Source: a bacterium BMS3Abin11
GTDB taxonomy: Bacteria > Pseudomonadota > Gammaproteobacteria > BMS3Bbin11
Assembly: GCA_002897635.1 (NCBI GenBank)
Contig: BDTD01000033.1
Location: forward strand, 1-64,000
DNA: 64,000 nt
Reading direction: 5' to 3'
Shown here: in pieces, positions 53,179 through 59,954 of the stretch
How the letters are laid out: the number at the start of each line of letters is the position of its first letter
Numbering within the stretch: the first letter of the stretch is position 1
The notes under the pieces: model-generated
Databases searched by the model: none
The model's input: the letters and a program-made list of their open reading frames with translations, nothing else
Told to the model about the DNA's origin: nothing
Made by a program: the position numbers and the translations under genes

Positions 53179-53795
53179 TATTTTTTGTCCGCCAACAGTG
53201 CAATCCGCACCAGTCCAGAGACAGAGCCTGCTTCCATTTTTGACATGAGATTGGCGCGGTGTGTTTCTATGGTTTTTACGCTGATGTCCAGCTCACGAGC
53301 CATGGTTTTGTTGGAACACCCGGCTACTATACAGTCCAGCACCTGTATTTCCCTGCTACTGAGCCTCTGCAGACGGTCGCAGGCATCCTGGCGGCGCTGT
53401 GTACTTACTTTCTGGCTGCGGCTTTTTTCTATTGCCTGTTGAATTCGGTCAATCAGGTGCTGATCATTGAATGGTTTCTCGATAAAATCAAAGACACCTG
53501 ACTTGAATGCCCGTACGGCCATTGGCACATCCGCATGCCCTGAAATTATAATCACTGGCAGAACAAAATTCTGCTGCCGTAATTCTTCCTGCAGATCAAG
53601 CCCACTGATACCAGGCATACGCACATCCAGCACAACACAGCCGGTCTGCTGATTTTTATAACCGTCCAGAAACTCCTGTGCGGTGGCAAAACACTGCACC
53701 GGCAGCTGTACGGATTCAATCAACCAGCGCAGGGAATCTCTGACGCTGGCATCGTCATCAACAATGAAAACAATAGCTCCGTTTTCTTCATTCAC
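53178..53795 (-). CDS. FixJ-family response regulator
   Basis: 205 aa. The receiver has VFIVDDDASVRDSL, phospho-Asp in CVVLDVRMPGISGLDL, Thr/Ser in VIIISGHADVPMAVRA and Lys in DFIEKPFNDQ. The LuxR-type HTH has LSSREIQVLDCIVAGCSNKT and VETHRANLMSKM-like residues (here VKTIETHRANL). The GTG start at 53795 overlaps the sensor kinase stop by eight bases. TtrR-like regulators of this build control tetrathionate or thiosulfate enzymes beside PhnD-type sensors; the target here is not known. Confidence 0.85.
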   Translation of the reverse strand: MNEENGAIVFIVDDDASVRDSLRWLIESVQLPVQCFATAQEFLDGYKNQQTGCVVLDVRMPGISGLDLQEELRQQNFVLPVIIISGHADVPMAVRAFKSGVFDFIEKPFNDQHLIDRIQQAIEKSRSQKVSTQRRQDACDRLQRLSSREIQVLDCIVAGCSNKTMARELDISVKTIETHRANLMSKMEAGSVSGLVRIALLADKK

Positions 53796-56229
53796 ACGCA
53801 ACTCCAGATTGTGGCAAGGTAAGCCCAACAATAGTGTATTGCCCTGAACTATCAGTATACATAGTCCCGCCATGCGCTTCTATAATGGTGCGGCTGATCG
53901 AGAGCCCCATACCCAAACCCTCATCTTTCGTGGTATAGAACGGATCAAATATCTGCTGCTGCTCACCGTCAGGTAGACCGCTACCGGTATCCCTGACTTC
54001 AATATGGACCATATCAGCCTGTACCATAGAGGAGACCACCTCGATCTCTTTTTCACCCTGCCAGGGAATATTTACAGCATCGATGGCATTACGCAGCAAA
54101 TTAAGCAGCACCTGTTCAATCTGGATAGCATCAACGATTAAAATGGGTATATTTTCAGCAAGTGAAAGTTTCAGGGTGATCGATTTTCCTTCCATTTCGC
54201 TTCTTAGAAAACCGCTGACCCGTGTAATCAACTCATTGATCTTAACGCGCTCATGATGCGGGTCCTCCTTGTTGACGAATGCGCGTAGTCGACGGATGAT
54301 CTCGGCTGCTCTTTCTGCCTCATGTATTGACTGCTGCATTATTGCGGTAAGCTCCGTGACTTCAAGATTACCCCTGTCTATTCGACGCTGGCAGCCGCGT
54401 ATATAATTAGCGATCGCGGTCAGTGGCTGATTCAGTTCATGTGCCAGACCGGATGCCATCTCTCCCATAGTACTCAAACGTGTAACATGGGCCAGGTCAG
54501 ACAGGTGCTGCTGCTCTCTATCGCCTACCTGTTTGCGGGCGATTTCCATACCCAGCCAGTCAGCAATCAACTGTAATATATCCCGATCCACTTCACCAAG
54601 ATTGCGGCTCACATCCTGATCATCAGCAAGGCATAAAAATCCGAATGGCCTGCCTTCAACTAATATCTTTACTGCCACACAGGACAATAAATCTGCTTCA
54701 TCCTCTACATTGCCATCAACAGGAAATGATTTTTCCATCAGCAGGACGTCATCATCCTGCAGCATTTCGTCAAACTCATCGATGCCGATGCCACCGGGAA
54801 GTATTGTTGCTTCATCTACGTTATTTGAAGTAGCTGTAGTGTCAAATCCTGCACCTACCTTCATCACCACTGAAACACCTTCATCATTGCGCCGGTAAAG
54901 GCTGGCAGATGCAAAACCAAAGTGCTTCCTGCCCAGCTCGATCAGCGCACTGATTTTTTCTTCCAGCGGAACCGGGAAGACGGAGGCTATTCTGTTCAAC
55001 TCCCGCAGAGTGAGTTCACTATGCTGCAAAGCAGAATTCAGCTCAGCCAGGCTCGCAGTACGCTCTACTACACGCTGCTCAAGAAAGCGCTTGTTCTCAT
55101 TCAATTTTTCCTGTGCAACGACACGCTCTGCAATCTCATCCTGCAGGATATGCTGGGTATCAACCAGCCTGCGGTTAACTCTCAGGACATAAATACTGAG
55201 TAGCGCAAGGCCAAAAAGCACCGTCAGGATCAAGACCAGCCAATGCGCGTATTCTTTTATCGTTTTGCTTAGAGAAAGTTGTGTGGCGGGAAAGTATGGT
55301 CCTATACGTAACTCACGCATCAATTCGTTTACCCTGGTGTAGTCAAGCGGAATCGTCCAACTCACCCAGTCAGTGCCGGATAGCGAAAACGCACCTTTCG
55401 GAGCTGACAGTAATGCAACGAGTAGCTTGCTGGCCAGTACATCTGGCGTATGCTTGAGTTTTGCCAATGGCCATTCTGGGTACAGGCGAGTACTGAGAAG
55501 AAACTGAAAACCCTCCACATTACGGTTTTGCAGAACACGTATTTTGTCCAGTTCCATTTTGCCATTCAAAGCCATGTTTTCGAGTATGCCAGTTCGTACG
55601 GTGCCAGCATCCACTTTCCCGTTCATCACAGCATTTACAATATTGTCCTGTGGAAAACCATTGAACTTGAGTTCAGCAATATCCTTAAATGGATCGATAC
55701 CGGCATCTTTCAGTTCACGCCATGCCATCTGAAAACCGCCAAAAGCATGATTGTTAACAATCATCAGGGATCGCCCTTTGAGATCTTTCAGGGATTTTAT
55801 ATCGGGATTATCGCGACGGGTAAATACAACGGCGCCATAGTGTGAATAAGCATGCCCCAGCCAGTGACGCTTTAAGGTGGCTATACGTGAGGCACCATAC
55901 CTCGATTCAAGCAGAACATAATTTCCTGGATTGGTCAGAACAAAATCAATATCTTCAGCTGCAGTCGCCTTGCGCATCTGCTCTAAATTCAGCGGCACAA
56001 TCTGAAAGTGAACCCCCGACAAATTTTTATTCAGGTAATCAGCCATCGGCTGCCAACGGGACATGGCCTGCTTATAGCCGCGGAAGGCCAGCACACCAAT
56101 GCGCACGGCTACACTCTCCTGTTGCGCCAATGCAGGCGCCTGGAAAAAAAGAACACCAGATAGAAGCATCAGGGCTGTGCTTAGTCCAATAAAAAATCGT
56201 ACAGGGCGGTGGGCCGCCATAATAGTCAT
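53788..56229 (-). CDS. Sensor histidine kinase with periplasmic PhnD-like domain
   Basis: 813 aa, four parts in order. Signal segment and periplasmic binding-protein-like domain (residues 40-315): VRIGVLAFRGYKQAMSRWQP, FVLTNPGNYVLLESRYG, SLKDLKGRSLMIVNNHAFGG. One membrane helix (VLILTVLFGLALLSIYVL, about 330-350). A coiled coil and a GAF-like region (about 400-560). HisKA with GLAHELNQPLTAIANYIRGC, then HATPase (LRNAIDAVNI, VRDTGSGLPDGEQQ, GLGMGLSISRTIIEAHGG). This is the TtrS-type layout, so it could sense a sulfur oxyanion, but the ligand is inferred. The regulator gene overlaps its end. Confidence 0.85.
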   Translation of the reverse strand: MTIMAAHRPVRFFIGLSTALMLLSGVLFFQAPALAQQESVAVRIGVLAFRGYKQAMSRWQPMADYLNKNLSGVHFQIVPLNLEQMRKATAAEDIDFVLTNPGNYVLLESRYGASRIATLKRHWLGHAYSHYGAVVFTRRDNPDIKSLKDLKGRSLMIVNNHAFGGFQMAWRELKDAGIDPFKDIAELKFNGFPQDNIVNAVMNGKVDAGTVRTGILENMALNGKMELDKIRVLQNRNVEGFQFLLSTRLYPEWPLAKLKHTPDVLASKLLVALLSAPKGAFSLSGTDWVSWTIPLDYTRVNELMRELRIGPYFPATQLSLSKTIKEYAHWLVLILTVLFGLALLSIYVLRVNRRLVDTQHILQDEIAERVVAQEKLNENKRFLEQRVVERTASLAELNSALQHSELTLRELNRIASVFPVPLEEKISALIELGRKHFGFASASLYRRNDEGVSVVMKVGAGFDTTATSNNVDEATILPGGIGIDEFDEMLQDDDVLLMEKSFPVDGNVEDEADLLSCVAVKILVEGRPFGFLCLADDQDVSRNLGEVDRDILQLIADWLGMEIARKQVGDREQQHLSDLAHVTRLSTMGEMASGLAHELNQPLTAIANYIRGCQRRIDRGNLEVTELTAIMQQSIHEAERAAEIIRRLRAFVNKEDPHHERVKINELITRVSGFLRSEMEGKSITLKLSLAENIPILIVDAIQIEQVLLNLLRNAIDAVNIPWQGEKEIEVVSSMVQADMVHIEVRDTGSGLPDGEQQQIFDPFYTTKDEGLGMGLSISRTIIEAHGGTMYTDSSGQYTIVGLTLPQSGVACE

Positions 56230-56251
56230 GAAATGAGATTTTGCATACTTT

Positions 56252-56411
56252 AGGGCACATCTATTAATTCTGGATAGATCAGATTGTATCCCAAATCGTT
56301 CGTATCAAGGCAAGGATCGCGCGCAATAGCTAGCTATTGCGAAGATTCTTAACGTAGAGAGGGACGATTTGGGATGCAAGATGAATATTCATGGATTAAT
56401 AGATGTGCCCT
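56252..56411. mobile_element. 160-bp inverted-repeat element, copy C
   Basis: The ends, AGGGCACATCTATTAATTC and its complement (ATTAATAGATGTGCCCT), are almost perfect. The centre is CGCGCGCAATAGCTAGCTAT-TGCGAAGATT. No ORF is present. It lies between the kinase start (56229) and the lipoprotein start (56438), so it forms their shared upstream region. Confidence 0.8.
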
Positions 56412-56437
56412 GTACTGGCAGATATGTTAAAAACAGC

Positions 56438-56767
56438 ATGATGATGAAAAGAATACTCGTTATGCCTGCCATTTTCCTGTTTATACTTTTTCTGACAGGC
56501 TGCAATGAACAGCAAAACCCATTGCTTGGTCAATGGCAGGAGACCTCAGCAACTGCGGAGAAAATCGGCAATATAATTGAATTTACACCGTCTACGATGC
56601 GTATAAACAGGCAGGTAGTAACGGTTGTCTATCAGATACGTGACAGCAAGGTTCGCGTTTCTGCCAGTAAGAAGGCAATTATTTATGTATTTGAAAATAC
56701 AGATGTGATTCACTATGAAGATGAACAGCGCGGGACAGTGAAGTTGATCAGGGTTCTAAAGCAGTAG
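56438..56767 (+). CDS. Small lipoprotein
   Basis: 109 aa. A signal II peptide (KRILVMPAIFLFILFLTGC) ends at the lipobox LTGC, so Cys23 should be lipidated. The mature domain is beta-rich (LLGQWQETSATAEKIGNIIEF, VVTVVYQIRDSKVRVS) and resembles small lipocalin-like or DUF-type envelope proteins, without a recognised family. The ATG at 56438 is preferred over the ATG at 56369 inside the MITE. A strong hairpin follows. Confidence 0.7.
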   Translation: MMMKRILVMPAIFLFILFLTGCNEQQNPLLGQWQETSATAEKIGNIIEFTPSTMRINRQVVTVVYQIRDSKVRVSASKKAIIYVFENTDVIHYEDEQRGTVKLIRVLKQ

Positions 56768-56770
56768 AAA

Positions 56771-56815
56771 GAATAAAGGGGTCGGAGTCGCACTTCGACT
56801 CCGACCCCTTTATTC
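56771..56815 (+). terminator. Perfect 20-bp hairpin after the lipoprotein gene
   Basis: GAATAAAGGGGTCGGAGTCG (56771-56790), loop CACTT, then the exact complement (56796-56815). It should terminate transcription, although the T-run after the stem is poor (TTCGTTG). The 20-bp perfect arms suggest it may be a mobile palindrome co-opted for this role. Confidence 0.7.
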
Positions 56816-56948
56816 TTCGTTGCAAATCTTCATTAAACTTTCAACTTTTAGTCAGTATCCTGCGAGAAAATATACGAATTAATGGTATACAATCATATAA
56901 AAATGCAGATACCTACATCTAAACAAACCCACCACGGAGAACCAATCC

Positions 56949-57863
56949 ATGACTGAATTTGTCATCGCTTTTGTAATACTCAGCATCGTCATCATCGTCG
57001 CCGGTGTAAAAACTGTTTCCCAGGGCATGGAATTCACTATTGAGCGATTCGGTAAGTACCGCAAGACACTGAGTCCGGGCCTGAACCTGATCATCCCATT
57101 TGTCGACAGAATCGGCACCAAAATGAATATGATGGAGCAGGTCATGAACGTGCCCTCGCAGGATATCATCACCAAGGACAACGCCATGGTGACCGTTGAT
57201 GGGGTTGTCTTCTTTCAGATTGTCGATGCTGCGCAGGCGTCCTATGAAGTCAATAATCTTGAACTGGCTATCATGAACCTGACCATGACCAATATCCGTA
57301 CTGTAATGGGCTCGATGGATCTTGATGAACTACTGTCCAAGCGCGACGTCATCAATCACGCCCTGTTAAAAGTGGTTGATAATGCAACGACGCCCTGGGG
57401 AGTCAAGGTGACGCGTATTGAGATCAAGGACATTTCACCGCCTGCTGACCTCGTCGAATCGATGGCGCGACAGATGAAGGCTGAGCGTGACAAGCGGGCA
57501 CAGATTCTTGACGCCGAAGGTGACCGGGCATCTGAAATACTGCGTGCTGAAGGAGATAAACTGGCCGTTGTACTGGATGCCGAAGGAAAAAAGGAGGCAG
57601 CTTTCCGTGAAGCCGAAGGCCGTGAACGCCTGGCAGAAGCTGAAGCCCGCGCGACACATGTGGTGTCAAAGGCCCTTGCACAGGGTGATGTACAGGCCCT
57701 GAACTATTTTATCGCCCAAAAATACATCGAAGCCCTTAAAGATATCGCCTCAGCAGAAAACGAGAAGCTGGTACTGATGCCGCTCGAGGCATCCAGTGTT
57801 ATCGGCGCCCTGGGAGGTATCTCAGAGCTGGCCAAAGCGGCATTTGGTAAAGAGAGCGCATAA
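56949..57863 (+). CDS. SPFH/stomatin-family protein, QmcA-like
   Basis: 304 aa. One N-terminal membrane helix ([16 protein letters not shown]) anchors it. The band-7 domain follows: [33 protein letters not shown] and [18 protein letters not shown] long C-terminal coiled coil of repeated AEGD elements (about 190-240) and an [13 protein letters not shown]-like tail follow. Slipins of this type pair with NfeD and form oligomeric rings in membranes. The NfeD gene overlaps its stop by one base. Confidence 0.92.
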   Translation: MTEFVIAFVILSIVIIVAGVKTVSQGMEFTIERFGKYRKTLSPGLNLIIPFVDRIGTKMNMMEQVMNVPSQDIITKDNAMVTVDGVVFFQIVDAAQASYEVNNLELAIMNLTMTNIRTVMGSMDLDELLSKRDVINHALLKVVDNATTPWGVKVTRIEIKDISPPADLVESMARQMKAERDKRAQILDAEGDRASEILRAEGDKLAVVLDAEGKKEAAFREAEGRERLAEAEARATHVVSKALAQGDVQALNYFIAQKYIEALKDIASAENEKLVLMPLEASSVIGALGGISELAKAAFGKESA

Positions 57864-58312
57864 TGGACTTCTCTATGCTTGAGGATATCGTTTACTGGAA
57901 CTGGCTGGTACTTGCGGTGGTACTGGTCACCGTGGAAATACTGGTGGCCGGCACTTTTTTCCTCTGGATGGCCATTTCTGCTTTAGCCGTAGGCCTGGTT
58001 CTGTTAGTACTACCCAGTATCACCTGGCAGACACAGTTGACCCTGTTTGCGATATTTTCAATTGTCAGTATTATTCTTTCTCGAATCTGGCTGGCAAAAC
58101 ATCACCGCGATGAGCTGCCTTCTACCTTGAATCGTCGCGGCAGCCAGTATATAGGACGACACTTCACACTGACCGATCCCATCGTTGATGGCGTAGGCCG
58201 ACTCAATATCGATGATACCGTGTGGCGTGTCAGCGGACCGGATCTTGATTCCGGGGCACAGGTGATCGTTGAAGGTATGGAAGGTACGATTCTTCGTGTA
58301 AAACAGACATAA
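57863..58312 (+). CDS. NfeD-family membrane protein (short form)
   Basis: 149 aa: three to four membrane helices (VLAVVLVTVEILVAGTFFLWMA, ALAVGLVLLVLPS, LFAIFSIVSIILSRIWL), then a C-terminal OB fold (GRHFTLTDPIVDGVGRLNID, WRVSGPDLDSGAQVIVEGME). The long NfeD protease domain is absent. TAATG overlap with the SPFH gene shows translational coupling; the two products probably form one membrane assembly. Confidence 0.88.
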   Translation: MDFSMLEDIVYWNWLVLAVVLVTVEILVAGTFFLWMAISALAVGLVLLVLPSITWQTQLTLFAIFSIVSIILSRIWLAKHHRDELPSTLNRRGSQYIGRHFTLTDPIVDGVGRLNIDDTVWRVSGPDLDSGAQVIVEGMEGTILRVKQT

Positions 58313-58375
58313 TCCCACGCCCTGTTGATGGATCAGGGTATACAAGTACCTGCCCTCTTATAACGGAGTTACTAT

Positions 58376-58990
58376 ATGAAACTCGCCTGCCTGGATCTGG
58401 AAGGTGTGCTTGTCCCTGAAATATGGATCAAGATTGCAGAATTGACAGGTATCTACGATCTGCGCCTGACCACACGGGACATCCCTGATTATGACGAATT
58501 GATGGCGCATCGCCTGAAGCTGCTGGACAAACATGACCTGAAACTGTCCATTATCCAGTCAGTCATCGACGACATGGGCCCTCTGCCCGGTGCCAGAGAA
58601 TTTCTTGACTGGCTGCGTGAACGCTATCAGCTGATTATCCTGTCCGATACCTTTTACGAATTCGGCATGCCATTGATGCGGCAATTAGGTTCACCCACTC
58701 TTTTCTGCCACAAACTGGAAATCAGGGATGACCACATCGCCAACTATTGCCTGCGCCAGCCGGATCAGAAGCGCAAAGCAGTACAGGCTTTCCATAGCCT
58801 GAACTACAAAGTCATCGCCGCTGGTGATTCCTACAACGATACCAGCATGCTCAACGAAGCCGACGCCGGCATACTGTTTCAGCCACCACAAAACGTGATT
58901 GATGAATTCCCGCAGTTTCCGGTTACAAATAATTATGAAGAATTAAAACTGGCGTTTCTCGATGCAGACGAAAGGATAGAAGAAAAATGA
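58376..58990 (+). CDS. thrH: Phosphoserine phosphatase / homoserine phosphotransferase ThrH
   Basis: 204 aa, HAD superfamily. Motif I LACLDLEGVLVPEIWI (nucleophile Asp), motif II LIILSDTFYEFGMPLM, motif III Lys in DQKRKAVQAF and motif IV VIAAGDSYNDTSML. It is the Pseudomonas ThrH type (DLEGVL rather than DxDGT). It can hydrolyse phosphoserine and transfer its phosphate to homoserine. The stop is next to a heptad array. Confidence 0.9.
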   Translation: MKLACLDLEGVLVPEIWIKIAELTGIYDLRLTTRDIPDYDELMAHRLKLLDKHDLKLSIIQSVIDDMGPLPGAREFLDWLRERYQLIILSDTFYEFGMPLMRQLGSPTLFCHKLEIRDDHIANYCLRQPDQKRKAVQAFHSLNYKVIAAGDSYNDTSMLNEADAGILFQPPQNVIDEFPQFPVTNNYEELKLAFLDADERIEEK

Positions 58991-59110
58991 AGTTCCAAGT
59001 TCCAAGTTCCAAGTCTAAATCCTAAAGTGGCTGGCCTTCGATATCTGCGTTCACTGAGCCTCTCAGAATAAGATGTTTGTTTTGCTTGGAACTTGGAACT
59101 TGGAACTTGA
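58991..59110. repeat. Heptad array with two inverted arms
   Basis: AGTTCCA three times (58991-59011) and GGAACTT three times (59088-59108) flank a 76-base unrelated centre. The arms could pair into a stem of about 24 bp. It follows the thrH stop directly. Confidence 0.85.
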
Positions 59111-59121
59111 AACTGCCTTTA

Positions 59122-59136
59122 TGTGACTATATCACC
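59122..59136. promoter_or_regulatory. Crp/Fnr-like site upstream of thioredoxin
   Basis: TGTGA-CTATA-TCACC at 59122-59136, about 60 bases before the trx start. Compare TGTGA-CTAGA-TCACA at 39979. Shared outer bases TATGTGACTAnATCAC suggest a common binding factor; this is inference. Confidence 0.35.
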
Positions 59137-59195
59137 GCTTTTCAGGAGCACGGGCTGTTAAACTCCCTGAATTAACGACATATTAGGAATACAAC

Positions 59196-59570
59196 ATGGC
59201 AGCAGTTAACCTGACAAATGAAACATTCAGCGATACCGTTAACGATAACGATATCGTAATTATCGACTTCTGGGCAGAGTGGTGCGGCCCGTGCAAGAAT
59301 TTCGCACCGATCTACGAGGAAGTTTCCGAAAAACATGAGGATATTGTGTTCGCCAAGGTCAACACCGAGGAAGAGCAGGAACTGGGGGCATCATTTCAGA
59401 TACGTTCTATCCCGACGCTTATGATCTTCCGTGAGAAAATCATCCTTTATTCACAGCCAGGCATGATGGCCGGGCCCGAGCTCGACGGACTGATCGATAA
59501 AGTAAAACAACTGGATATGGACAAGATCAGGGCTGAAATAACTGAACAGGAAGAGCAGAAGCAGGCTTGA
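59196..59570 (+). CDS. Thioredoxin-family protein
   Basis: 124 aa. Active-site WCGPC in IIDFWAEWCGPCKNF, cis-Pro in SIPTLMIFRE, so redox-active. A C-terminal extension (KVKQLDMDKIRAEITEQEEQ) beyond the usual ~108 residues is charged and helical. It reads as a thioredoxin-2-like protein with a tail. The ATG lies eleven bases after an AGGAAT SD. Single gene. Confidence 0.9.
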   Translation: MAAVNLTNETFSDTVNDNDIVIIDFWAEWCGPCKNFAPIYEEVSEKHEDIVFAKVNTEEEQELGASFQIRSIPTLMIFREKIILYSQPGMMAGPELDGLIDKVKQLDMDKIRAEITEQEEQKQA

Positions 59571-59590
59571 AAGCCGGTGAAGGGAAATAA

Positions 59591-59733
59591 AGTTCCAGGT
59601 TCCAGGTTCCAGGAGTAAAATCAACAACAAACAAAAATACCTTTAACCACAGAGTTTCGCAGAAATTTTTTGTTGTTTTAAACTTTACATTCTCTGCGAT
59701 TAATAGCTTTTGATTTTTGAAACCTGGAACTTT
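59591..59733. repeat. Composite repeat: heptads around an ACCACAGAG...CTCTGCGA element, copy 5
   Basis: Left heptads AGTTCCA, GGTTCCA, GGTTCCA, GGAGTAA (59591-59618). Centre ACCTTTAACCACAGAGTTTC-GCAGAA...TTTAAACTTTACATTCTCTG-CGATTAATAGC. Right remnant GAAACCT, GGAACTT (59719-59732). Same nested plan as at 45767 and 46374. Confidence 0.78.
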
Positions 59734-59748
59734 TTTACCAAACTCGAC

Positions 59749-59866
59749 AAAAAAAACCTCAATCCAGGGGTATATTAGGATTGAGGTCAATGGGGTTCTG
59801 TTTTGCCAGAACCATCCGCTCAGGGAGGAAAAGCGGAACACATCTAGCGATGTGCATAATCAGACA
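59749..59866 (-). ncRNA. Candidate small RNA downstream of polA (Spot 42 / ErsA position)
   Basis: Read on the minus strand there are four hairpins in about 105 bases: CACATC-GCTA-GATGTG (59854-59839); CCGCT-11 base loop-AGCGG (59836-59816), whose loop is UUUCCUCCCUG; GGTTCTG-GCAAAA-CAGAACC (59813-59794); and CCTCAATCC...GGATTGAGG (59786-59757), followed by eight T (59756-59749). The last is a textbook terminator. The third-to-first order gives a compact RNA with an exposed anti-Shine-Dalgarno loop (UCCUCC), typical of trans-acting sRNAs. GATAAT at 59878-59873 is a possible -10. Position downstream of polA matches Spot 42 and ErsA. There is no ORF here. Confidence 0.62.
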
Positions 59867-59954
59867 GCCGTTATTATCAAATAGTTCCCGCACAATATTT
59901 GTTATAATTTATGCAGGCCCGATTTTGTTGTATGAGCGTCGCCCCTACATTAAA

